Source of the DNA: Methylomonas koyamae
Lineage (GTDB): Bacteria; Pseudomonadota; Gammaproteobacteria; Methylococcales; Methylomonadaceae
Assembly: GCF_001644025.1 (NCBI RefSeq)
Contig: NZ_LUUK01000179.1
Span: 32,883 to 96,882, forward strand
Length of the DNA stretch: 64,000 nt
Direction of reading: 5' to 3'
The translations under genes and the position numbers were made by a program. Positions 1 to 9,217 of this stretch are shown here, piece by piece (position 1 is the stretch's first letter; every line of letters begins with the position of its first letter). The notes beneath the pieces were generated by a model, which had not been told where the DNA came from, ran no database searches, and saw only the letters and a list, made by a program, of their open reading frames with translations.

Positions 1-460
1 ACGCATCCGCGCCATGCGCGGTGACTAACACCGGGATCTTAAACAGTTTGCCTAACACCACAGCCAGTGTGCCTTGCGGAAAAATCCAGTGGGCATGAAG
101 CAACGTGGGTTTATCACGGACGATTTCTCTGGCGGCGCGGAAAAACATCGCCGCGATGAACCCAGGCACCTGAAAAATCAGCGTCGGTCTAACTCGCAGA
201 TTTGGCAATATGCCAGAACCGTACGCCAGGGCCTGTTTACGTCGATTGAAACTGTAACGAAAATGCTGGAGGGAAACGGCGGAGTCGTATGAACATTGAT
301 CCGGATGATCGGGGGCTAACACCCGAATATCGAAATTTTGTTTGGCAAGCGCTTCGGCCAAGTAGCGTAGAAAAACCGATGCGCTATCGTTTTGGTAGCG
401 CGGATAGCTTGAGGTTAGCCAAAGAACACTCGGCTTTCGAGCCTCGGCTTCGGCTGTCAT
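1..460 (-). CDS. Glycosyltransferase family 4-like, N-terminal part (runs off the window)
   Basis: Reading the minus strand from the ATG at 460 gives about 153 open codons that continue past base 1. The start reads MTAEAEARKPSVLWLTSSYP, followed by a region with S-Y-P-R, F-L-R-Y-L-A-E-A-L and V-L-A-P-D-H, then L-L-H-A-H-W-I-F-P-Q-G and V-T-A-H-G-A-D. The HAHW..P.G and TAHG.D motifs are typical of the donor-free N-terminal Rossmann half of GT4 (group 1) glycosyltransferases, which transfer sugars from nucleotide sugars to lipid or polysaccharide acceptors. The start lies 16 bases past the oadB stop, so it may be co-transcribed with the oad genes. Acceptor and sugar cannot be told from the N-terminal half. 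The family call is good; the specific role is unknown. Confidence 0.8.
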   Translation of the reverse strand, partial: MTAEAEARKPSVLWLTSSYPRYQNDSASVFLRYLAEALAKQNFDIRVLAPDHPDQCSYDSAVSLQHFRYSFNRRKQALAYGSGILPNLRVRPTLIFQVPGFIAAMFFRAAREIVRDKPTLLHAHWIFPQGTLAVVLGKLFKIPVLVTAHGADA

Positions 461-476
461 AAAATTGGTCAGACTA

Positions 477-1604
477 TCAACGCACCAAACTCAACAACAC
501 ACCGGCCGCAACCGCAGAGCCGATCACGCCTGCCACGTTCGGCCCCATCGCGTGCATTAACAAGAAATTGTGCGGGTTGCTCTCCAGACCGATTTTATTG
601 GCGACCCTGGCCGCCATCGGCACCGCCGAGACGCCGGCGGCACCGATCAGCGGATTGATCGGCGTGCTGCTGAAGCGGTTCATGATCTTGGCCATGATGA
701 CGCCGCTGGCGGTACCGATCGCGAACGCGATCGCCCCCAAACCCAGGATGCCCAAGGTCTGGACTTTCAAAAAGGCTTCGGCGCTGAGTTTGGATCCGAC
801 CGACAAACCTAAAAAGATCGTGACGATGTTAATCATTTCGTTCTGTGCGGTTTTACTCAAGCGGTCAACCACACCGCTAGCATTCATCAGATTGCCCAGA
901 CAAAACATCCCGACCAGCGGCGCGGCCGACGGCAGCAAGAAGGCGGTTAACACCAGCAACATCAATGGGAACACAATTTTTTCGGTCTTGCCGACGCTAC
1001 GCAATTGCTGCATTTCGATCCGGCGCTCGGCTTCGCTGGTCAGCGCTCGCATAATCGGCGGTTGAATCAACGGCACCAGCGCCATGTAAGAATAAGCGGC
1101 CACCGCGATAGCGCCAAGTAATTCCGGCGCCAATTTGGAGGCTACGTAAATCGCGGTAGGACCGTCGGCGCCGCCGATAATCGCGATCGCGGCGGCTTCC
1201 CGCAAGCTGAATTGCATGCCCGGAACCGCATTCAAAGCCAAAGCGCCGAACAATGTGGCGAAGATGCCGAACTGGGCGGCGGCCCCCAAAAACAAGGTTT
1301 TCGGATTGGCCAGCATCGGGCCGAAGTCAGTCATCGCACCGACACCCATGAAGATCAACAACGGAAACACGCCGGCTTTAATGCCGTAATACATGTAGTA
1401 CAAGATACCGCCCTCGTCTATCATGCCGGCGGCTGGAATATTGCTCAGTACCGCGCCGAAACCGATAGGCAGCAACAACAGGGGTTCAAACCCTTTTTTA
1501 ATGGCCAAATACAGCAATAGAAATCCGACCGCCATCATAGCGACCTGCGATCCGGTCGCGTTATAGATGCCGGTGTTTTCCCACAATAGTCTGATATTTT
1601 CCAT
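477..1604 (-). CDS. oadB: Na+-translocating oxaloacetate decarboxylase, beta subunit
   Basis: 375 aa, very hydrophobic with about nine to eleven membrane segments. It is the membrane carboxybiotin decarboxylase of the oxaloacetate/methylmalonyl-CoA decarboxylase family: it removes CO2 from carboxybiotin carried by the alpha subunit and exports sodium ions. The sequence shows the family signature G-G-A-D-G-P-T-A-I at about residues 144-152, whose Asp is the known Na+/proton-binding residue, and the conserved [18 protein letters not shown] segment near the C-terminus. Length matches the shorter beta subunits of this family. It is the third gene after oadG and oadA. The family is certain; substrate (oxaloacetate rather than methylmalonyl-CoA) is set by the alpha subunit. 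Confidence 0.93.
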   Translation of the reverse strand: MENIRLLWENTGIYNATGSQVAMMAVGFLLLYLAIKKGFEPLLLLPIGFGAVLSNIPAAGMIDEGGILYYMYYGIKAGVFPLLIFMGVGAMTDFGPMLANPKTLFLGAAAQFGIFATLFGALALNAVPGMQFSLREAAAIAIIGGADGPTAIYVASKLAPELLGAIAVAAYSYMALVPLIQPPIMRALTSEAERRIEMQQLRSVGKTEKIVFPLMLLVLTAFLLPSAAPLVGMFCLGNLMNASGVVDRLSKTAQNEMINIVTIFLGLSVGSKLSAEAFLKVQTLGILGLGAIAFAIGTASGVIMAKIMNRFSSTPINPLIGAAGVSAVPMAARVANKIGLESNPHNFLLMHAMGPNVAGVIGSAVAAGVLLSLVR

Positions 1605-1642
1605 GGAGCTCTTGATTGGTTCGATAAAGGCCTGACGAATAT

Positions 1643-3466
1643 TTACAACGTGACCAGGATGTCGCCGACCGCCACCGAGTCGCCCTGCCTGACGTTGACG
1701 GCGCTAACGATGCCGGCCACCTTGGCGCGAATCTCGGTTTCCATTTTCATGGCTTCCATGATCAACACCACGTCGCCTTCCGACAAATGCGAACCGACGT
1801 TGACATTAACTCGCAATACCACGCCGGCCAGCGGCGACTCGACCACGCCCTTGCCGCTGACGATGGGCGCGGTAGCCGCCAACATCGGGCCGCTTTCGTC
1901 GATGACCAATTTGCTGGCAATCGGCTGTACAACGATCTCGGCCGCGCCGCCGCCCGGAGCGACCACCACGTGGAAATTCTTGCCGTCCACGTTGACGGTA
2001 TAGCTTTCAGCCGGAGCTTCCGAGCTAATCTGCGCCGGCGTCGGCGCGGCAACGACGGCCGCGGGCTCGGCGCCGGGAGCAGGTTCGAACGCGGCAGGGT
2101 TGCCTCGGTTTTGAATGAACTTCCAACCGACTTGAGCAAACAAACCGTCGATCAACGCATCTTCCTCGACATTCTCGGCCAATTTGACGTTATCGGCCGC
2201 CGCCTTGGCTTTAACCTCGGCGATCAACTTATCCATTTCCGGCTCCAACAAATCGGCCGGCCGGCACGTGATCGGCTCACCGCCATTCAACACTCTGGCC
2301 TGTAATGCCTTATCGACAGGCGCGGGCGTCGCACCGTACTCGCCTTTCAATACCCCCGCGGTTTCCTTGCTGATGGTTTTGTAACGTTCGCCGGACAACA
2401 CGTTCAACACGGCCTGAGTACCGACAATTTGCGAGGTTGGCGTTACCAAGGGGATGTAACCGAGATCCTTGCGAACCTTGGGAATCTCGAGCAGTACCTC
2501 GTCGAAACGATCGGAAGCCCCCTGCTCCTTCAATTGACTTTCCATATTGGTCAGCATGCCGCCGGGTACCTGCGAAATCAGGATGCGGCCGTCCACGCCT
2601 TTCAAACTGCCTTCGAATTGCGCGTATTTTTTACGGACTTCCCTGAAATAATCGGCGATACGTTCCAGCTTGACCAAATCCAGGCCGGTGTCGCGCTTTT
2701 GACCGGCCATCATCGCCACGACCGTTTCGGTGGGGCTGTGACCATAAGTCATGCTCAGCGACGAGATCGCGGTATCGACGTTATCGACGCCGGCCTCTAT
2801 CGCCTTGATATAGGTCCCGACACTCAGGCCGGTGGTGGCATGGCATTGCATATGGATAGGGACGGCCACCGCTCGTTTCAGCTTGCTGACCAATTCGTAG
2901 GCGTCATAAGGCGTCAACAGACCGGCCATGTCCTTGATACAGATGGAATGGGCCCCCATGTCCTCGATCTGTTTGCCGAGTTCGACCCACTTTTTAATGG
3001 TATGTACCGGGCTGGTGGTGTACGAAATCGTGCCTTGGGCGTGAGCGTCGGTATTTAAAACAGCTTTGACGGCACGTTCGATATTGCGCATGTCATTCAT
3101 CGCGTCGAATATCCGGAACACATCGATACCGTTTACGACGCAACGCTCGACAAATTTATCGACTACATCGTCGGCATAGTGCCGATAGCCTAGAATATTC
3201 TGGCCGCGAAACAACATCTGTTGCGGCGTGTTGGGCATGGCTTTTTTGAGCAAGCGCAAACGCTCCCAAGGATCTTCACCCAAATAGCGCACGCAAGCGT
3301 CGAAAGTGGCACCGCCCCAAGACTCGAGCGACCAGTAGCCGATTTGATCCAACTGCGCGCAGATCGGCAGCATATCCTCGATACGCAACCGAGTTGCCAG
3401 AATCGACTGATGGGCGTCTCGCAACACCACCTCGGTGATTCCCAGGGGCTTGATAACCTTTTCCAC
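1643..3466 (-). CDS. oadA: Oxaloacetate decarboxylase, biotin-carrying alpha subunit
   Basis: 607 aa. The N-terminal TIM-barrel carboxyltransferase domain carries V-L-R-D-A-H-Q-S at residues 14-21 and [11 protein letters not shown] further on. A middle conserved carboxylase domain (about 290-470) follows, then a linker rich in Ala/Pro (about 465-490), and a C-terminal biotinyl domain with E-A-M-K-M-E-T in which Lys574 is the biotin attachment site. The protein moves the carboxyl group of oxaloacetate to biotin, giving pyruvate; the beta subunit then decarboxylates the biotin and pumps Na+. Gene order is oadG-oadA-oadB, as usual. In an aerobe it could make pyruvate at the expense of OAA or couple carbon flow to a sodium gradient. 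Pyruvate carboxylase subunit B is similar, but the neighbouring beta and gamma subunits settle the call. Confidence 0.94.
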   Translation of the reverse strand: MEKVIKPLGITEVVLRDAHQSILATRLRIEDMLPICAQLDQIGYWSLESWGGATFDACVRYLGEDPWERLRLLKKAMPNTPQQMLFRGQNILGYRHYADDVVDKFVERCVVNGIDVFRIFDAMNDMRNIERAVKAVLNTDAHAQGTISYTTSPVHTIKKWVELGKQIEDMGAHSICIKDMAGLLTPYDAYELVSKLKRAVAVPIHMQCHATTGLSVGTYIKAIEAGVDNVDTAISSLSMTYGHSPTETVVAMMAGQKRDTGLDLVKLERIADYFREVRKKYAQFEGSLKGVDGRILISQVPGGMLTNMESQLKEQGASDRFDEVLLEIPKVRKDLGYIPLVTPTSQIVGTQAVLNVLSGERYKTISKETAGVLKGEYGATPAPVDKALQARVLNGGEPITCRPADLLEPEMDKLIAEVKAKAAADNVKLAENVEEDALIDGLFAQVGWKFIQNRGNPAAFEPAPGAEPAAVVAAPTPAQISSEAPAESYTVNVDGKNFHVVVAPGGGAAEIVVQPIASKLVIDESGPMLAATAPIVSGKGVVESPLAGVVLRVNVNVGSHLSEGDVVLIMEAMKMETEIRAKVAGIVSAVNVRQGDSVAVGDILVTL

Positions 3467-3521
3467 TCTCTATCTCCTAATGACTTTTTTGGGTCGTATA
3501 TCGATGCCTTTTGGGCAAGGC

Positions 3522-3761
3522 TTATGCTTTTCGATGTTTCTTGCGGTATTGATGTACCGCCGCCGCGATGGCGGCAACCACGGCTTTGTCACCGCTTTGA
3601 GCGACCGGAGCATCCGGATACTGAGCCGGCAGTTCCGGAAAATAGCGTTGGATAAACGCCGACATTAAGCTGATCGCGACGATCAGCATGGCCAAAAATG
3701 CGTAAACCATGCCCATGCCAATCAACATGACTTCAATTCCGGAGGTCAGCATTTCGTTCAT
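3522..3761 (-). CDS. oadG: Oxaloacetate decarboxylase, gamma subunit
   Basis: 79 aa with one membrane helix at about residues 11-34 (G-M-G-M-V-Y-A-F-L-A-M-L-I-V-A) and a polar C-terminal tail ending in a basic stretch. In this family the gamma subunit anchors alpha to beta and its tail binds a divalent metal. The sequence is poorly conserved between species, so identification rests on size, the single N-terminal helix and its place as first gene of the oad cluster. The 55-base gap to oadA contains a ribosome-binding sequence, AGGAG, just ahead of oadA. Confidence 0.85.
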   Translation of the reverse strand: MNEMLTSGIEVMLIGMGMVYAFLAMLIVAISLMSAFIQRYFPELPAQYPDAPVAQSGDKAVVAAIAAAVHQYRKKHRKA

Positions 3762-4048
3762 GTTTGGTGTCCAAATGATTAATATGTCACGGCATTATCG
3801 CCAAAACCACCCGATTAAACAATCTTAAGCGGGCCGCGAGCTAGGACGGGCAATGGAACGAACGCTAGAGCGGGCGCGGCCTAGCGCTCGTAAGAAGTTG
3901 AAATCAGGCCGGAAAACCTATCGGGTATCGGGCGTTCCAACTAAGCGGCGGCAGATTGCTTTTTGGGCGGCAATCGCGCGAATTAACCCAACGGGGACTT
4001 CCCTAGCGATTCCTTAAACACCTAGGGAGGGCCGGCTCGACCGGGGAA

Positions 4049-4516
4049 TCAGGCCAGACTTTCCAAATAGGCCAAGACTTCCGGGATATGAATTTTAACC
4101 TGAACCTTACGCCATTCCTTCAGCAATACCCCGTTTTCGTCGATGACGAAGGTACTACGCTCGATGCCTAATACTTGTTTGCCGTACATGTTCTTGGTCT
4201 TGATCACATCGAACAAACGACAAAGCGCCTCGTCCTGGTCGGCCAGCAGATCGAACGGAAATTGTTGCTTGGCTTTAAAGCCTTCGTGTACTTTAACGCT
4301 GTCGCGGGAAATCCCGAAGATCACCGCATTCAATTGAGAGAAGCGGTCTATATTATCGCGAAACGCAATACCTTCCTGAGTGCAGCCCGGCGTATTGTCT
4401 TTGGGGTAGAAATACAAAACCAGTTTCCTACCCCGGTAGTCGCCGAGACGAATGGTTTTATCGCCGGTGGCGGCAATTTCAAAATCAGGAACAGGGGCGC
4501 CAATAGAAAGAGTCAT
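4049..4516 (-). CDS. bcp: Thiol peroxidase of the Bcp/PrxQ type
   Basis: 155 aa. This peroxiredoxin reduces hydrogen peroxide and organic peroxides using thioredoxin-type donors. The peroxidatic site reads Y-F-Y-P-K-D-N-T-P-G-C-T-Q-E-G, with the catalytic Cys in T-P-G-C-T. Only that Cys plus the usual PrxQ framework are visible; the resolving Cys five residues later is replaced by Gly/Ala-type residues, so this looks like the one-Cys (or intermolecular) form. I chose the ATG at 4516 (MTLSIGAPVPDF) rather than the upstream in-frame start because it has AAAGG six to nine bases ahead and sits just after the gcvR stop. Only four bases separate gcvR and bcp, the same pair as in other gammaproteobacteria. 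Confidence 0.93.
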   Translation of the reverse strand: MTLSIGAPVPDFEIAATGDKTIRLGDYRGRKLVLYFYPKDNTPGCTQEGIAFRDNIDRFSQLNAVIFGISRDSVKVHEGFKAKQQFPFDLLADQDEALCRLFDVIKTKNMYGKQVLGIERSTFVIDENGVLLKEWRKVQVKIHIPEVLAYLESLA

Positions 4517-4520
4517 CACG

Positions 4521-5051
4521 TTACCTTTTGATAGGTTCCAAAATCGCATCGATATTCAAGGTGTCGCAGAAATCCAAAAACTCTTCCCGCAACGACAGAA
4601 TCCGCACGTCCGGCGGAACCAGCAGAACGAAACGGCTGGATAGAACCGGATTGTTGAAGAACGGCGCTTGATGGCGGCTGGCACTGACTTCCTCGATCGT
4701 GATGCCCCGCTCCAGCAAAAACGCACTCACCGCGAACAACACATCATCCTTATCCACCGAAATAGTTTCCAGCGTATACGGCACGCCCTCAATCTCCGAC
4801 TTGCCGTCCTCGGGCCTCAGATAGCTGATTTGCAGGTTGAAGCGTAGCTTGACCGCATCCAGCATACCTTCCAATTTAGCGATATGATTCCAGTTGCCGG
4901 ATATCAACAGATAGGCGGAACTCAATTGAGTCAAATTGGCGGTACGCAACTCGATCACCGTGCACTGACAGGCGCTCAATGCCGATAAAATTTCCACGAT
5001 GAAGCCGCTAGCCTTGTTGCCTAGCGCCGAGATTGCAAGCTGCATGGTCAT
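4521..5051 (-). CDS. gcvR: Glycine cleavage system repressor-like ACT-domain protein
   Basis: 176 aa with two ACT-type segments: residues 1-75 (L-A-I-S-A-L-G, then C-Q-C-T-V-I-E-L-R, a typical beta-alpha-beta-beta pattern) and about 90-165. In E. coli GcvR binds glycine and blocks the activator GcvA, so that the glycine cleavage genes are silent when glycine is low. The next gene is bcp, as in E. coli. The window also holds gcvT and gcvP (17849-21844), the presumed targets, although no gcvA is seen here. The family is clear; the regulatory partner is inferred. Confidence 0.85.
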   Translation of the reverse strand: MTMQLAISALGNKASGFIVEILSALSACQCTVIELRTANLTQLSSAYLLISGNWNHIAKLEGMLDAVKLRFNLQISYLRPEDGKSEIEGVPYTLETISVDKDDVLFAVSAFLLERGITIEEVSASRHQAPFFNNPVLSSRFVLLVPPDVRILSLREEFLDFCDTLNIDAILEPIKR

Positions 5052-5135
5052 TGATCCTTAAATACGGGTGTTTACAGTGTAGCACCAAGCCCCGTCCGGA
5101 CAAAAGCCACCGCCGCCGGCGACCCGCCCGCGGGA

Positions 5136-5576
5136 TCAAGAACTGTCGCCAATCCGGGTAATGACGGCGTGGTCGTCGAAATGCACGGTCAACTTATTAC
5201 CCGTACGCGCTTTGCTCAACAACTCGACGTCGACTTTGAAGGCGGTGGCCAACTGCGAATCGGTCACCGGCGGCGGCCGATGCGGCGGACGATGCGCACG
5301 TAGCCAAGCCAGATAGACCGTCCACACCAACCAAAGCAGCGCGATGACCAATATAATTTCGGCATAGAGCTGCATCAGCTCCAACAGGGTTTTGTAGCCG
5401 CCGAACCAGCGGATTTCGTCGGACAGACTCTTCAAACCCATCAACCAGGCCCCAAGCGTGAACAAGGGTGTTAAGAAATATAGCCACAACAGCCAACTCG
5501 CGAGCGCCAGCAACGCCGAACCAAGCTTCTGCCGCACGCTTTGCAGGTGCGGCTGATTGATGATGATATCCTTCAT
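5136..5576 (-). CDS. pgaD: PNAG synthesis accessory membrane protein
   Basis: 146 aa with two membrane helices, at about residues 18-45 and 70-92, the PgaD topology. Near the N-terminus Q-S-V-R-Q-K precedes the first helix. In E. coli PgaD binds PgaC in the inner membrane and, with cyclic di-GMP, activates polymerisation of poly-beta-1,6-N-acetylglucosamine. The start codon overlaps the pgaC stop by four bases, so the two are translationally coupled. Sequence conservation of this family is low; the call leans on context and topology. Confidence 0.85.
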   Translation of the reverse strand: MKDIIINQPHLQSVRQKLGSALLALASWLLWLYFLTPLFTLGAWLMGLKSLSDEIRWFGGYKTLLELMQLYAEIILVIALLWLVWTVYLAWLRAHRPPHRPPPVTDSQLATAFKVDVELLSKARTGNKLTVHFDDHAVITRIGDSS

Positions 5577-6922
5577 TTGCTCCGCAAACCTCTGTCCAAG
5601 GTGACCCAGACCGCTCGTTGACCGCGCTTCTTACGCAATGCGCTGATGCAGCCGTTGATGGTCGTGCCGACATTGATCAACCAATACACGATCGGATACC
5701 AAATCATCCAGTAGTAATGCTGCGCGGACTGGCCGTTCTGGCGCTCATAGCGCGCATCGATCGCCAGACTCACCCCAAATTGGATCAGGCAGGTCACGCA
5801 CAACAGCATGCTGGTCCAATGCGGCGACAGGTCCTCCAGGGCCTCGGCCGGCTGCTGGGCGGAAACCCATTGCCAAGGCACCCAAGCCAACATTCCCACG
5901 ACCAAAAACGCCCAGCTCAGACTAATGCAGCATTCCAGGTATAAAGGCCACATACCGCGGCTGCGCCAGTTAAACAGCGAGCGAAAATAGCGCAGCATCA
6001 CCTCGACGCCGCCTTGCGCCCAGCGGCTACGCTGTTTCCACAAGCCCTTCAAGGTCTCCGGCATCAGCACCCAGCATAAGGCATTCGGCTCGAAGCGTAT
6101 CATCCAGCCGGCCAGTTGCAACTTCCAACTGATGTCGATGTCCTCGGTCACCATGTCCGGACTCCAATAGCCGACATCGTGCAACGCGGACTTGCGAAAG
6201 CCCGCTATCACGCCGGAAATCGTAAAGATATGTCCGTAAGAGCGCTGCGCGCGCTTGATCATGCCGACGATCGCCGAAAATTCGCCGACCTGAATCTTGC
6301 CCAGCAGCGTCGAGCGATTGCGGATACGCGGATTGCCGGTCACCGCGCCGACGTTCGGATCTTCCAAAAAATGCCTGACGATCCAGGCGGTCGCATTGGG
6401 CGCCAATAGCGCATCGCCGTCGATGCCGATCAGAATCTCGCTGTTGGCCAACAAGGCCGCCGTCCGCAAACCCACGGCCTTGCCTTGGTTGCTGGCCAGA
6501 TTCACGACTCTAAGCTTGGAATGTTGGTCGGCCAACTCGTGCAGAATTTCCAGGGTATTGTCCTTGCTGCCGTCGTTAATCGCGATAATTTCGAAATTCG
6601 GGTATTTCTGGTGCAGTAAGTATTCGATGGTCTCGCGGACATTCTCGCCCTCGTTGTAACAAGGGATCAGAATCGACACCGGCGGGTATTCGGCCAAATC
6701 CGGAACGTCCGACCAAACGCTACCGCGCTTGCGTTCCCAACGCCAGTAATACAGGATGCCGCCCAGCATCCAGACGTAGGCCATCAGCAACGGATAGTAA
6801 AATACGAAGCGCGACAACCATTCGTCGATGTGCTCCCAAGGTAAGTCTTGCAAACGTTCCTGCAACAGCAGTTTCCAGTCAATCAGCTGTTCGAACCACG
6901 GTTGAGCCATGATGTCATCCAT
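5573..6922 (-). CDS. pgaC: Poly-beta-1,6-N-acetylglucosamine synthase (GT2)
   Basis: 449 aa inner-membrane processive glycosyltransferase using UDP-GlcNAc. An N-terminal membrane helix (about 43-63) leads into the GT2 core. Visible motifs are I-P-C-Y-N-E-G, I-N-D-G-S-K-D, the metal-binding D-G-D-A, T-E-D-I-D-I-S (catalytic base region) and Q-R-S-R-W-A-Q-G-G, the Q-x-x-R-W motif of processive enzymes. Three to four membrane helices follow at the C-terminal side. Length matches E. coli PgaC (about 441 aa). It lies between pgaB and pgaD in the order B-C-D, six bases after the pgaB stop. Hyaluronan or cellulose synthase are excluded by the pgaB and pgaD neighbours. Confidence 0.93.
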   Translation of the reverse strand: MDDIMAQPWFEQLIDWKLLLQERLQDLPWEHIDEWLSRFVFYYPLLMAYVWMLGGILYYWRWERKRGSVWSDVPDLAEYPPVSILIPCYNEGENVRETIEYLLHQKYPNFEIIAINDGSKDNTLEILHELADQHSKLRVVNLASNQGKAVGLRTAALLANSEILIGIDGDALLAPNATAWIVRHFLEDPNVGAVTGNPRIRNRSTLLGKIQVGEFSAIVGMIKRAQRSYGHIFTISGVIAGFRKSALHDVGYWSPDMVTEDIDISWKLQLAGWMIRFEPNALCWVLMPETLKGLWKQRSRWAQGGVEVMLRYFRSLFNWRSRGMWPLYLECCISLSWAFLVVGMLAWVPWQWVSAQQPAEALEDLSPHWTSMLLCVTCLIQFGVSLAIDARYERQNGQSAQHYYWMIWYPIVYWLINVGTTINGCISALRKKRGQRAVWVTLDRGLRSK

Positions 6923-6928
6923 AAGGGC

Positions 6929-8848
6929 TTATTCCTTCCTGGCGACCGGAAAATACTTCTTCAATTCTTCCAACTTGGGCTGGTCGTGATACAGGTTATC
7001 CGGATAATAGCCGATGTGCTTGGCGCCGTTTTTTTTCAGAATCTGAAATTGTTCGCCGAATACCGCCATCGGGATGTCCTGCTGTTTTTTCCAATTCACC
7101 GTTTGCAGTTCGAACACCATTTTGTCTAAGCCGCCAGGCACTTGCGCGGTTTTCTGCACCAATTCCGTCAACCATTGCTTGGGATTCTCGGCATCTTCCA
7201 TGAACGGCATCGCCTCGATCGCCACATAGTCGTAATGCTTCATAAAGGCCGGAAACGATTGGGCATACCACTCCTCGCTATACGGCTTCAACAAAGGCAG
7301 CGAATAAAAATTGCGCGCGGTCGAAATATAGGGGCGGTAAAAGCGCACTCGATCGGTCAAATAGTCGGTGAACTGGCCGATCAACTCGGTCTTGTGTTGC
7401 GCCCAGCGGAGACGCAGTTCGCTGGAAGCGTGGAGTTTGTCGAATTCGCCCGGCAATCCCCAAACGTCGCGGGCAAACTCCAATGCCTGGGGCGACACAT
7501 CCTCGAAATCGGACAGAATGCCGTCGTCATGAAACAAAATACCGTTGAAATCGCAGTGCTTGGACAAGTCCTCGTAAATTTCGCCGACGAATTGGCGAGC
7601 TTCCGGGTTGAACGGCGACAAGCGGGTGTAGACGTGCCGAGATAACTGCGGCTCGCCGTCCCGCCATTCCTTGACATACCACTTCAATGGCACGTCGGCC
7701 TTGTAGGCCATGATCGGCATCCAGGCATAAACTTTGACGCCGGCACGCTTACGCAATTGAAACGCCACGTAATTAAACATATCCCGGCGTACCGGCAGGT
7801 GCCGATTCGGGAAATACAATTTATCGGCGTTGCCGTCGCCATCGGGATCGGAATAGGCTTGTAGATAAACAGTATTGGCGCCGCTCTGCGCGATCCGTTC
7901 GACCAACGCGCTCAAGTTTTTGGCGGTCTGCTCCTCGTCGTCGTCGTAGATATAATCCATGTCCACATGCGCGACCCGCAACTCTCTCCCCACGCGTTTC
8001 TTGGTGACGATTTCCGCGAATTGTTGAACATTGGGATCGTCGGCCAACATCATCCGTTTCATCGCGTGAACGTTGGCCAGCGTGTTCACCCCGTCGTCCA
8101 AGCCCATCGTCAATGACATGCCGGCCATTTTGGCGGCTTCCAGCGCGATGGTGTTGTATTCGCCGTAGGGCCATACCATCACGCGGGGCCGCTGACCCAA
8201 CACCTGCAACAGTCGCTCCGAACTCTTATTAAGCTCCTGAAACAGGCGTTTTCGATAATCCTCGTCTTTTTCGTATTCTTCGTATTCGCTGCTGTAAAGT
8301 CTGGACGTGACGGCGCTTTCTTCACTACCTTGCGGATTGGCGACCACGCCATGATGCAGGTCGTAGCTATGCGAAGCGATCTCGACCAAACCGCTGGCCA
8401 TCACTTCGCGAACCTGGGCCGCGCTCATCAGCGGAATATTGTTGTGCGAGGCTTTTTGATCCAACCACGAACCGACCACCGCCAACGTCGCCGGATACTT
8501 GTACTTTTTCAACAAGGGCAAGGCTCGGGTATAAAAACTCAAATAGCCGTCGTCGAAGGTCAGAATCACCGCCTTGCTGGGCAGCGCCTTCTCGCCGTGC
8601 TGGGCATCCACTAAATCCTGAATGCTGATGACATGGTAGTTGTTCTTTTTCAGCCAGGCGAAGTGGTCTTCCAGATGGGTTTTGTTGACCGCGATCCTGT
8701 CGAACGGCGGCACTCGCTCTTCCTCTTCCAGAATGTCGTGGTAATTCAAAATCAGAAAGCCGACATTGTCGACATCGGCAGCTCGGCCGACTGCGGAATA
8801 CAGGCAAAGCGCCAAAAAAATCACGCGAGCAAAAAAACTCATATCCAT
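6929..8848 (-). CDS. pgaB: PNAG N-deacetylase/hydrolase
   Basis: 639 aa, exported: an N-terminal signal sequence (F-F-A-R-V-I-F-L-A-L-C-L-Y) ends near residues 20-23. The first half is a NodB-type deacetylase with N-Y-H-D at 35-38, F-D-D-G-Y at 98-102 and a later S-H-S-Y-D-L-H-H metal-binding segment. The second half (about 290-600) resembles the PgaB C-terminal GHL13 glycoside hydrolase domain. The enzyme partly deacetylates PNAG in the periplasm so it can be exported. No clear lipobox is visible, unlike the E. coli lipoprotein. The export porin gene pgaA, normally the first gene of the operon, is not upstream; a decayed segment is there instead. Confidence 0.9.
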   Translation of the reverse strand: MDMSFFARVIFLALCLYSAVGRAADVDNVGFLILNYHDILEEEERVPPFDRIAVNKTHLEDHFAWLKKNNYHVISIQDLVDAQHGEKALPSKAVILTFDDGYLSFYTRALPLLKKYKYPATLAVVGSWLDQKASHNNIPLMSAAQVREVMASGLVEIASHSYDLHHGVVANPQGSEESAVTSRLYSSEYEEYEKDEDYRKRLFQELNKSSERLLQVLGQRPRVMVWPYGEYNTIALEAAKMAGMSLTMGLDDGVNTLANVHAMKRMMLADDPNVQQFAEIVTKKRVGRELRVAHVDMDYIYDDDEEQTAKNLSALVERIAQSGANTVYLQAYSDPDGDGNADKLYFPNRHLPVRRDMFNYVAFQLRKRAGVKVYAWMPIMAYKADVPLKWYVKEWRDGEPQLSRHVYTRLSPFNPEARQFVGEIYEDLSKHCDFNGILFHDDGILSDFEDVSPQALEFARDVWGLPGEFDKLHASSELRLRWAQHKTELIGQFTDYLTDRVRFYRPYISTARNFYSLPLLKPYSEEWYAQSFPAFMKHYDYVAIEAMPFMEDAENPKQWLTELVQKTAQVPGGLDKMVFELQTVNWKKQQDIPMAVFGEQFQILKKNGAKHIGYYPDNLYHDQPKLEELKKYFPVARKE

Positions 8849-9217
8849 TTGATAACAAGAGGGAAATGTCAGAATAGCAGAGATTGCCGGCGGCGGGATC
8901 GCGCCGGATTTGGACTGCGGATTTTACCTGAAACGCAATTTTTAGCCTGTTTTAATTTAATAACAGAGGTTCCGCAGGTTCCGTCAGACAAAAAGAGCAT
9001 CAAGCTGAAAGTAGAGCTATCAGCCAGTGATCGTCAGAAGCCACTCGATTACTGGGTAGGCATTGGCGAAAACGATCCCAGCATCATCAATGAACTCCTC
9101 GGGTAGTGCAGTCAGGATGCGACAACCATGGCAGCGGCGCTAAGCCATGCGGAACATGTTTTGAACGTAGAACACGAGGTCACAACCGGCTTAGTGCAAT
9201 GTTCAAACTGTGGGCAA
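8849..9217. other. Decayed intergenic segment with an unassigned ORF tail
   Basis: No convincing gene is seen. On the plus strand about 8930-9106 encodes a tail ending in K-P-L-D-Y-W-V-G-I-G-E-N-D-P-S-I-I-N-E-L-L-G, which looks like a real protein end but has no proper start; its upstream part runs antisense into pgaB. It may be a relic of a gene that once stood in the pgaA position. A 51-codon ORF from the ATG at 9128 to 9283 (plus strand) carries C-S-N-C-G and a further two Cys, a zinc-ribbon-like spacing, but has no clear ribosome-binding site and overlaps the hsdR relic. Confidence 0.35.
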
